NCBI GenBank assembly: GCA_040904925.1
Contig: JBBDSP010000011.1
Span: 124,001-188,000 of the forward strand
Source of the DNA: Gracilimonas sp040904925
Lineage (GTDB): Bacteria > Bacteroidota > Rhodothermia > Balneolales > Balneolaceae
DNA: 64,000 bases
Direction: 5' to 3'
The notes under the pieces are model-generated. The model worked only from the letters and a program-made list of their open reading frames with translations. It was not told the origin of the DNA and ran no database searches. Made by a program: the position numbers and the translations under genes. Of this stretch, positions 27,699 through 36,125 are shown one piece after another. How positions within the stretch are numbered: the first letter of the stretch is position 1; each line of letters begins with the position of its first letter.

Positions 27699-28121
27699 AT
27701 GATTACCTCCCTTCGTAACAAACTCAAATATATTCTACCGGCTGTAATCACAGTAATGGTGCTTGGTTTAATAGTCTCCAGGATCTACCAGCCGGAACCG
27801 GGAATCCCCGAACCTGAAATTTCAATCACCTCTGAAGAAGCTGCAGATTACATTGGGAGGCCTGCAGAAGTTTGTGGCACTGTAGCCATCGCCCGTTTCC
27901 TTCCTCAAATTGGAGGTCAGCCAACCTTCATTAATTTTGGCCAACCCGATCCCAACCAAGATTTTACCGCTGTAATTTGGGGTAAGAATCGGTCAAAATG
28001 GGACTCCCCTCCTGAAGATCTTTTTTCCAACCATGAAATATGTGTTTCAGGAAGAATTGAATCTCATGAAGAAACACCGCAGATCGAAGTTATTGATCCA
28101 AAGCAGATAATCATCAAATAG
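27699..28121 (+). CDS. hypothetical membrane-anchored protein with OB-fold-like domain
   Basis: A 140-residue protein with one N-terminal TM segment (about 11-27) and an exported C-terminal domain. The domain pattern (AADYIGRPAEVCGTVA, FINFGQP, FTAVIWG, EICVSGRIES, PQIEVIDPKQI) strongly resembles the nucleic-acid-binding OB-fold used in envelope proteins. The pattern is my own reading; the family is not firmly recognised. Confidence 0.65.
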   Translation: MITSLRNKLKYILPAVITVMVLGLIVSRIYQPEPGIPEPEISITSEEAADYIGRPAEVCGTVAIARFLPQIGGQPTFINFGQPDPNQDFTAVIWGKNRSKWDSPPEDLFSNHEICVSGRIESHEETPQIEVIDPKQIIIK

Positions 28122-28176
28122 TTAATATTTAAACCAGTTTATGTCACTTAGCAAAATTTATACGCATTTATTATAT

Positions 28177-28194
28177 TATTTATGCGCATAAATA
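28177..28194. promoter_or_regulatory. 18-bp palindromic operator of the RHH-PIN operon
   Basis: TATTTATGCGCATAAATA is a perfect palindrome 14 bases upstream of the antitoxin start. A further half-site-like TACGCATTTA lies just upstream. Ribbon-helix-helix antitoxins autoregulate through such sites. Confidence 0.6.
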
Positions 28195-28207
28195 GTATGG
28201 TGAAGGA

Positions 28208-28471
28208 ATGAGCAAGCAACCACTAAATCTTTCCGTGGAAAAAGAGATCAAAGAGCGGGCTAAAAAGATCGCTAAAGATAGAGGGATCAGTGTATCCAAA
28301 TTATTTGAGGAAGCTGTTAAAAAGGTAGAAGAACCTATGGAAGAATATACGCCTACTCCGGGTAGTGCTGCAGAACGTATTTACAATATAATTCCTGAAT
28401 CAGAAAAATTAAATAACTACGATTATCACAAACTGAAGAAGGATGCTTTAAAGAAAAAGTATGACCTTTAA
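28208..28471 (+). CDS. RHH antitoxin, DUF6364-like
   Basis: An 87-residue protein. The N-terminal 45 residues (PLNLSVEKEIKERAKKIAKD then RGISVSKLFEEAVKK) form a ribbon-helix-helix DNA-binding domain of the DUF6364 type. The C-terminal 40 residues (ESEKLNNYDYHKLKKDALKK) are the probable toxin-neutralising tail. It overlaps the PIN toxin gene by 11 bases and is preceded by a perfect palindrome. Confidence 0.85.
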   Translation: MSKQPLNLSVEKEIKERAKKIAKDRGISVSKLFEEAVKKVEEPMEEYTPTPGSAAERIYNIIPESEKLNNYDYHKLKKDALKKKYDL

Positions 28472-28883
28472 CAGAATATTAGTTGACTCAAATATTTGTC
28501 TTGATGCTGCACTTTTTCGCAAATCATTTGTCAAAAATGCTCTTATGGTTTTTGAGGAAGCCGAGCTAAGATCAATTGATATCGTTATTGCATCTCACGC
28601 TTTTGATACCTTCTTTTATATTTTACGCCAAGACTTTTCTACCGATAAAGCTTATCAATTAATTCAAGAATTACGATCCATCTCCAAAATAGCTCCTGTC
28701 ACTCAAAAAACCATTGACGATGCTATTGCATTGAAATGGAGAGATTTTGAAGATGCCATTCACTATTTATCAGCTGTTGATTCAGAATGCGATGCCATCA
28801 TAACAAGGGATGGCTCCGGCTTTCAAAGCCCATCTATTCCAATCTTGTCTCCATTTGGGTTTTTGGATCAGCTTGATAACTGA
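28461..28883 (+). CDS. PIN-domain toxin (VapC-like)
   Basis: A 140-residue PIN-domain ribonuclease. Acidic active-site residues are Asp9 (ILVDSN), Asp95/Asp98 (RDFEDAI) and Asp117 (ITRDGSGF). Members cleave tRNA or other RNA when freed from antitoxin. It is second in the operon and overlaps the RHH gene. The 3' end overlaps the convergent DUF3224 gene by 16 bases. Confidence 0.88.
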   Translation: MTFNRILVDSNICLDAALFRKSFVKNALMVFEEAELRSIDIVIASHAFDTFFYILRQDFSTDKAYQLIQELRSISKIAPVTQKTIDDAIALKWRDFEDAIHYLSAVDSECDAIITRDGSGFQSPSIPILSPFGFLDQLDN

Positions 28884-29263
28884 TACTCAAACTCATAGAA
28901 ATGCTTCCCATCTTCAATATTGATGCCCATCTTGCCTGATAATCCCACCAGTTCACCGGTTCCTGAATCAGGAACTACTTCCAGTATCAATCGGTCTTTT
29001 CCTTTATCCATCGTTCCATAATGCTGCAGCACAAAACTTCCTTTTTTGCCTGATAACTCACCTACAACCTGCTCGATCGCTACATATCCTGCCGATCCCT
29101 TGACCGGAGTCATAGCACTGAGCATTTCTCCTTTGCTGGTTGCGTCAAGGTCGCCAAAAAAGGTTTTATCAAGAGACATTCTGTTTAATTTAATCCCCTT
29201 TTCCCCTTTGGCATAGCCTTCTATCGGATTTAGTTTTACTTCAAATTCACCGGAAATTTTCAT
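28868..29263 (-). CDS. DUF3224-domain protein
   Basis: A 131-residue beta-rich cytosolic protein matching DUF3224: N-terminal GEFEVKLNP, LDKTFFGDLDATSKGEML, then GSFVLQHYGTMDKG. It likely has an AttH/allene-oxide-cyclase-like barrel; function is unknown. Its start overlaps the stop of the upstream membrane-protein gene by 4 bases, so the two are co-expressed. Confidence 0.87.
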   Translation of the reverse strand: MKISGEFEVKLNPIEGYAKGEKGIKLNRMSLDKTFFGDLDATSKGEMLSAMTPVKGSAGYVAIEQVVGELSGKKGSFVLQHYGTMDKGKDRLILEVVPDSGTGELVGLSGKMGINIEDGKHFYEFEYQLSS

Positions 29264-29685
29264 GATTCTTTGTTTTTAACTTTTGATACAAGCATAGCCC
29301 CTAAAAGTGCCATTGGAATATAAGCTCCAACAACATCAACAATATTAAACCAAAGCGGTGATGGGAGAAGAACCACATTGCTGACTCCTCCTAACAGAAA
29401 AAAGCATCCAATAAAAAGCGCCCATTTCTTTGGTTCCGAAACCACAAAATATGCGGTCAGCAAAGCTCCGACCAATGTTCCCAAGGCATGCGCCAAAAAA
29501 GGCATCAAAAAATGCTTGGGCTGAAATAAATGCATGGATTCCTGCAACCCCTCCATGGTAGTCACATCAGCTCCTGCGGGTGGCGGAATGATAGATCCGC
29601 TGATCATGATGATGCCCATGTTTACCGCTCCGCCTACGATTAATCCCGCTAAGGCAGCAAGACTGTTTCTTAGAAATGGTTTCAT
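29260..29685 (-). CDS. four-TM hypothetical membrane protein
   Basis: A 141-residue protein with four hydrophobic segments (about 8-30, 57-80, 88-108, 113-133). Family is not recognised; it resembles small DoxX-like or DUF4345-like inner-membrane proteins only in size. Coupled by ATGA overlap to the DUF3224 gene downstream. Confidence 0.7.
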   Translation of the reverse strand: MKPFLRNSLAALAGLIVGGAVNMGIIMISGSIIPPPAGADVTTMEGLQESMHLFQPKHFLMPFLAHALGTLVGALLTAYFVVSEPKKWALFIGCFFLLGGVSNVVLLPSPLWFNIVDVVGAYIPMALLGAMLVSKVKNKES

Positions 29686-29846
29686 ACTCGTTGAATTAGT
29701 TACTTGAAAGACATGAGATTATACCGAAATTAAAAAGCAGTACAAAAGTAAATTTTACGCTACCATAATCAAAAAAATAATCCTGTTACAGCTTCTACCC
29801 ATTACTGCTTATATTTAGGGCTCAAAATTTTCTTAAAATCCATTTG

Positions 29847-31901
29847 ATGTTCAACCCTACCGAAGCCGACGAGAGAACCTACTTACAACAAATTATTAAT
29901 AAACTCGAAGACGCTTACTTAAGTGTCGATGAAAACGTACATAAAGCAGCAAAAGATCTGAAAGATCAAAAAAGCTATCTCTATGAAAATAAGACGGGGA
30001 TGGATGCTGCTGAAAAAGCTGCCATCAAACAGTCGGTTAATATGCAGGCCATTTCGGGTGAGGCAGCCGTTGCCTATAAAGAACGCCTTCGCAAATTGAT
30101 CAAAACTCCTTATTTCGGTCGCATAGACTTTAAGGAATTCGGGCTTGATGAAGTAGATCCTATTTATGTAGGTATTCACTCCTTTTTTGATGATGGGGAA
30201 AACGAGAACCTGATCCACGACTGGCGGGCTCCGGTTTCAAGTATGTTCTATGACTTTGAACCGGGGCAGGCTTCTTTCGAGGCCCCCTCTGGAACTCGGG
30301 AGGGTGAAATTGAACGTAAACGACAGTTTCGAATTATTGACGGTGAAATGGAGATGATGCTGGAATCAGATCTGTATATCCGGGATGATGTGCTTCAAAA
30401 AGAATTGAGTCGTTCGGCTGATGATAAAATGAAAAACATCGTAGCCACTATTCAACGCGACCAAAATGCTATTATCCGAAATGAAACCTCCCCGGTTTTG
30501 ATCATACAGGGTGTGGCCGGTTCCGGAAAAACCTCCATCGCTCTTCACCGGATTGCCTTTCTTCTGTACCGGTTTAAAGACGAGCTGAGTTCGAATGATA
30601 TAATGATCATTTCCCCGAATAAAGTGTTCTCAGATTACATATCTAATGTACTTCCGGAGTTAGGTGAAGACACCATTCCGGAAATGGAAATGGAGGAACT
30701 CGCCAAGCGGGTATTACCGGCCAAGATCAAGTTCAAGACCTTTTTTGAGCAGGTTGATGAGTTGCTGGAAAATCATGATTCAGGTTTTATAAAGCGCATC
30801 GAATTCAAATCTACTTCCGATTTTCTTGATAAACTGAATTCCTATGCCAACGAAATGAAGCGCAACCGGTTCCAGGCCAAGGATGTGAAAATTCGCTTTA
30901 AAAATATTTCTGAGCACTATCTTCGTCAACGATTCAACGCCAATTCCCAGATCCCGCTCATGAAACGTCACCGGGCTATTGCAACGGACGTGATCAACAA
31001 AGCCAAGCGGGATTTCAAGTACACCCTCAAAAAAGAAGAAAAAAAAGAGATCCGAAAGCAGATCAAGAACATGATGGGCAGTGATAACCTGCGTGTACTG
31101 TATGAGCAATTCTATGGCTGGTTAGATAAACCCGAGATGTTCCAATATGCCACCCGTTCAACCTATGAATATTCCGATCTATTTCCGTTGATGTATCTGA
31201 AGATGCAGCTCGAAGGCGTAGATTCCATCAATAAGGTGAAGCACCTGATCGTGGATGAGATGCAGGATTATACTGCCGTTCAATATGCCGTTCTTGCTAA
31301 GCTTTTTCCTTGCAATAAAACCATTCTGGGAGATGCCAATCAAAACGTTAACCCATATAGTTCCACATCTGCAGAAGACATAGCCTCTGTTTTTGCAGAG
31401 TCTGAATCTGTGACGCTGGTCAAAAGTTATCGTTCAACGTTTGAGATCACCAAATTCACCCAGTGTATTTCACCCAAGGCAGAAGTTGAAGCCGTTGAAA
31501 GACATGGTGAAGAGCCGGGAATCCTAAGCTTTGATAAAAAAGCAGAAGAACGCAAAGCAATCGCTGAATTGGTTCAGGATTTCAGGGAATCTGATCATCA
31601 GTCCCTCGGTATTTTATGCAGAACACAAGATCAGGCCAAAAAGCTGCATAAATATCTAAACAAAAAGATAGAGGGTATTCACTTACTTACTCCGGGAAGT
31701 TCAGCTTTGCAATCGGGTATTTTGATCACCAGTGCACATCTGGCCAAAGGCCTGGAATTTGACCGGGTGATCGTCCCTCATGCCAGCGAGGAGAATTATC
31801 AAACCGAGGTTGATCGCAGCATGTTATATATAGCTTGTACGCGTGCGATGCATCGGCTTAAATTAACTCACACAGGAGCATTTACTTCTTTGGTTGAATA
31901 A
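29847..31901 (+). CDS. helD: HelD-like superfamily 1 helicase / RNA polymerase recycling factor
   Basis: A 684-residue UvrD-like ATPase. The N-terminal coiled coil (about 5-75) and the PYFGRIDF ... DWRAPVSSMFYDFEPG segment are diagnostic of HelD. Walker A GVAGSGKTS lies at 222-230, Walker B VDEMQDYT, and C-terminal SF1 motifs SAHLAKGLEFD and LYIACTRAM are intact. In Bacillus, HelD strips nucleic acid from stalled RNA polymerase. The frame begins at a TTG at 29844; the ATG three bases on is preferred. Monocistronic. Confidence 0.88.
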   Translation: MFNPTEADERTYLQQIINKLEDAYLSVDENVHKAAKDLKDQKSYLYENKTGMDAAEKAAIKQSVNMQAISGEAAVAYKERLRKLIKTPYFGRIDFKEFGLDEVDPIYVGIHSFFDDGENENLIHDWRAPVSSMFYDFEPGQASFEAPSGTREGEIERKRQFRIIDGEMEMMLESDLYIRDDVLQKELSRSADDKMKNIVATIQRDQNAIIRNETSPVLIIQGVAGSGKTSIALHRIAFLLYRFKDELSSNDIMIISPNKVFSDYISNVLPELGEDTIPEMEMEELAKRVLPAKIKFKTFFEQVDELLENHDSGFIKRIEFKSTSDFLDKLNSYANEMKRNRFQAKDVKIRFKNISEHYLRQRFNANSQIPLMKRHRAIATDVINKAKRDFKYTLKKEEKKEIRKQIKNMMGSDNLRVLYEQFYGWLDKPEMFQYATRSTYEYSDLFPLMYLKMQLEGVDSINKVKHLIVDEMQDYTAVQYAVLAKLFPCNKTILGDANQNVNPYSSTSAEDIASVFAESESVTLVKSYRSTFEITKFTQCISPKAEVEAVERHGEEPGILSFDKKAEERKAIAELVQDFRESDHQSLGILCRTQDQAKKLHKYLNKKIEGIHLLTPGSSALQSGILITSAHLAKGLEFDRVIVPHASEENYQTEVDRSMLYIACTRAMHRLKLTHTGAFTSLVE

Positions 31902-31908
31902 TGCCCAT

Positions 31909-31955
31909 AAAAAAACCACCCTCTTTTTTAAGCTTTACCTAAGAGAGTGGCTTTT
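31909..31955. terminator. bidirectional terminator between helD and a convergent gene
   Basis: CCACCCTCTT and AAGAGAGTGG arms with an A-run on the left and TTTT on the right. This fits termination from both directions. Confidence 0.7.
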
Positions 31956-31978
31956 GAGGTTACAATGAGTGAGTAAGA

Positions 31979-32305
31979 TCAAGCTTCTTTAGGAACAAAA
32001 GAAACCCATTCCTCCATTCTTTTTAGAAAATCGAATAGAACAGCACCGGATAAATCATTTTGGCTTAATACCAACTCTTCCCAAAGATGAATTACACGGT
32101 TTTCAATATCACTGCCGCCAATAGCTTTTTCATAACCTTTACAATTCAAGGTTTGTAAGTTTAGGTTAACGGTAGTGGCTGAAATATTAACATTAACACA
32201 AATGGGCTTATTCTGGATGCGGTTACGATTAATTATTCGACTTATCCATTCTGTATTGATTTCTTGGAGTGGTTTTTCTTCACCACAAATGTTTACTGTA
32301 ATCAT
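31979..32305 (-). CDS. hypothetical small protein
   Basis: A 108-residue acidic-neutral protein of unknown family. It starts with a beta strand ITVNICG, has a central strand VNVNISATTVNLNLQTL and a C-terminal amphipathic helix (DLSGAVLFDFLKRMEEWVSF). Flanked by a terminator and its own promoter-sized spacer, which supports a real gene. Confidence 0.55.
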   Translation of the reverse strand: MITVNICGEEKPLQEINTEWISRIINRNRIQNKPICVNVNISATTVNLNLQTLNCKGYEKAIGGSDIENRVIHLWEELVLSQNDLSGAVLFDFLKRMEEWVSFVPKEA

Positions 32306-32428
32306 AGATATTAATGAGTGAGGAGTTTTTATAATGTTCTTAAAGATACAAAGTCGGGTTTTAACTATGTATCTTAAAACAAGAATAATTCAACATTTTA
32401 TATCATTAATTAAACTTTTACGCTGATT

Positions 32429-32755
32429 ATGAGGGAAGATGAAATGCAGCACATGACAAACGTAATCTTCACTATGATCAAGAGTATTAATTCTGAAATT
32501 GAGGAAATAAAAAAGCCGGTAAATCCTGACAATGCTATCAGTCTTTTATCTCGCACGGATACCATCAACAACAAGAGAATCAATGAATCTGAATCTGCTT
32601 TGAAGGAGAAAAAAGATCTCCTGCAAAAGCTAAACCGAGCACTTGAAAAAATTGAAGACAAAAATTTTGGAAAATGTGTTAAGTGTGGAAATGATATTTC
32701 AATTGGTCGACTGGAATATATGCCCTGGACATCGAAGTGTATAAACTGTGCCTGA
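32429..32755 (+). CDS. TraR/DksA-type zinc-finger protein
   Basis: A 108-residue protein with an N-terminal coiled-coil (about 5-78) and a C4 zinc finger (CVKC ... CINC, about 84-107), ending right after the last Cys. DksA-family proteins enter the RNA polymerase secondary channel and modulate transcription with ppGpp. Here the coiled-coil tip lacks an obvious DxxDxA motif, so it may be a regulatory variant. Transcribed alone. Confidence 0.8.
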   Translation: MREDEMQHMTNVIFTMIKSINSEIEEIKKPVNPDNAISLLSRTDTINNKRINESESALKEKKDLLQKLNRALEKIEDKNFGKCVKCGNDISIGRLEYMPWTSKCINCA

Positions 32756-32844
32756 CTGAAAAACACATTCTCCCAAGCTAGCTATGGTAGTAGGAGCGGT
32801 TGTTTTTGAATTCGGTTTAGATGTTCGAATACACCCCAACATAA

Positions 32845-32911
32845 CGCCCCTATGGGGCGACATAGATCTCCAGACATGTATTTTTTACAGATATACTGCC
32901 CCTAACGGGTC
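32845..32911. repeat. paired GC-rich short palindromes
   Basis: CGCCCCTATGGGGCG (perfect 6-base arms, 32845-32859) and GCCCCTAACGGGTC (32898-32911) lie 38 bases apart in an otherwise A/T-rich spacer. They resemble REP-type intergenic elements; copies elsewhere cannot be checked here. Confidence 0.4.
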
Positions 32912-32921
32912 AAATATTCTT

Positions 32922-32956
32922 ACAAAAAAACGCCCCAACGCAGAGCGCTGGGGCGA
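32922..32956 (-). terminator. terminator after groEL
   Basis: On the minus strand CGCCCCAGCGC pairs with GCGTTGGGGCG (slightly imperfect), followed by seven T. A strong GC-rich terminator for the groES-groEL operon. Confidence 0.9.
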
Positions 32957-32982
32957 GTTATAATCTATACGAGATATATGAG

Positions 32983-34660
<1,678 letters not shown>

Positions 34661-34708
34661 AATTATCTATAATTTTAGTTATTGATTTAATTTTTTTGAA
34701 AGATGGGT

Positions 34709-34996
34709 TTAGGATACAATACCCATGATATCAGATTCGCGCATGATCAGGTATTCTTCTCCTTCAAGAGTAATTTCAGTACCTGCATATTTTCCATAGA
34801 GTACTTTGTCTCCTTTCTTTACGCTCATCTCAATTTTAGTGCCATTTTCTACTTTGCCGGCACCAACCGCTATCACTGTTCCTTGTTGCGGTTTTTCTTT
34901 AGCCGTATCTGGAATGATAATTCCGGAGCTGGTTTTTTCTTCAGCAGGTTCCGCCTGGACCAACACACGGTCGCCTAAAGGTTTAATCTTAGCCAT
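34709..34996 (-). CDS. groS: co-chaperonin GroES
   Basis: A 95-residue GroES: KPLGDRVLVQAEPAEEKT at the start, mobile loop SSGIIIPDTAKEKPQ, and C-terminal YLIMRESDIMGIV. It caps GroEL. First gene of the groES-groEL operon, with GGAG 9 bases before the ATG. No CIRCE element (TTAGCACTC-N9-GAGTGCTAA) is seen upstream. The leader carries a small GGGC/GCCC hairpin. Confidence 0.98.
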   Translation of the reverse strand: MAKIKPLGDRVLVQAEPAEEKTSSGIIIPDTAKEKPQQGTVIAVGAGKVENGTKIEMSVKKGDKVLYGKYAGTEITLEGEEYLIMRESDIMGIVS

Positions 34997-35039
34997 TTTT
35001 ATGACTCCTGTTAGTTTTGGTTAATAATTTAAATTTTCT

Positions 35040-35051
35040 GGGCAAAAGCCC
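35040..35051 (-). promoter_or_regulatory. short hairpin in the groES leader
   Basis: GGGC-TTTT-GCCC on the minus strand, 44 bases before the groES start. A 4-base stem is weak; it is recorded because no CIRCE site is present. Confidence 0.25.
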
Positions 35052-35162
35052 TTCGTTGTTTCGTATCACTTAATGCAACTTCCGTACCAAACCAAAACAA
35101 CAATTTATAAACCCGCCTAATAAGGTAGAATCAGGTATTTTTTAAGATGAAATGAATTAAAA

Positions 35163-35936
35163 TCAGGTAAGCCTGTCAGTCTGTTCTAAATGCTCTGACA
35201 ACTTTGCATAGGTTTCGGGCGACCAATGCTCAGCACGATCATCAAAATTATATCCCTCGGGTTGATAATCTCCCAGTACCGGCTTCAGAGAATTACTTAA
35301 TTTTTTGCGGCGCTGATTGAAGGCGGTCCGTACCACGGTCTTCAAAGTTTGATCAGAAAAAGCAAGTTTTGGTTTATCAAACTTAAGCTTAATAACAGCA
35401 CTTGTAACTTTTGGTGGAGGACTAAATGAATTCCGGGATACTTCAAATAAAATTTCGGGAGAACAAAAAAGCTGTGTTTGCACACTCAAAATACCGTACT
35501 CCTTTGAGGAAGGCTCAGCTACCAACCGTTCGGCAACTTCTTTCTGCATCATCAGGATTGCCTCAGAAAATAATCCCCTATTCTCAAGCAGATCAAAAAG
35601 GATCGGAGTGGTTATATAGTAAGGTAAGTTTCCCACTACAACGTTATTCTTATCAGCATCAACCATTTCCGGCCAGTTTACTTTCAGTACATCTTTCTGA
35701 TGGATCACAAGATCTTCAATCTCCTGCTTCAACACCTCCACTGCACGCTGATCTAATTCTATAGCATGAACATCCGTAAACTTTTCAGTGAGCCACTTCG
35801 TTAAAGCACCGGTACCCGGACCTATCTCAATCACTCGGTCGTCTTTTTCTGCGACAATGGCATCAATTATTTTGAATATGATGTTCTTATCGATCAGGAA
35901 ATGCTGACCAAGACTTTTTTTAGATCTAAAAGACAT
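35163..35936 (-). CDS. rsmA: 16S rRNA dimethyladenosine transferase RsmA/KsgA
   Basis: A 257-residue SAM-dependent enzyme that dimethylates two adenosines in helix 45 of 16S rRNA. It has the KSLGQHFLID start motif, SAM-binding IEIGPGTGALT, and catalytic NLPYYITTPILF. The frame is open to 35996, but the extra codons run through a short tandem repeat, so the ATG at 35936 (MSFRSKKSLGQ) is chosen. Confidence 0.96.
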   Translation of the reverse strand: MSFRSKKSLGQHFLIDKNIIFKIIDAIVAEKDDRVIEIGPGTGALTKWLTEKFTDVHAIELDQRAVEVLKQEIEDLVIHQKDVLKVNWPEMVDADKNNVVVGNLPYYITTPILFDLLENRGLFSEAILMMQKEVAERLVAEPSSKEYGILSVQTQLFCSPEILFEVSRNSFSPPPKVTSAVIKLKFDKPKLAFSDQTLKTVVRTAFNQRRKKLSNSLKPVLGDYQPEGYNFDDRAEHWSPETYAKLSEHLEQTDRLT

Positions 35937-36125
35937 TTTTTGGATTGGACGATTGATGATTGATGATTGATGATACAAGATCGAGGTTATCCTCATTAAC
36001 TCAAACTTTCATTCCTAACACCAAACACCTCAAACTAAAAACTAACATCTCATTCCATCAAATAGATTTGTAAATTTGCTTCCGCTTGGTAACCTTCCAA
36101 GTAAACTTTCAAAGAATCACAATTA

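Noticed and set aside
34997..35160. CIRCE operator before groES
   Set aside because: Searched for TTAGCACTC-N9-GAGTGCTAA and near variants; none present.
35949..35974. GATTGAT tandem repeat upstream of rsmA as a regulatory or phase-variation element
   Set aside because: Only about three short copies, not within a coding region at the chosen start and not near a recognisable promoter; likely incidental.
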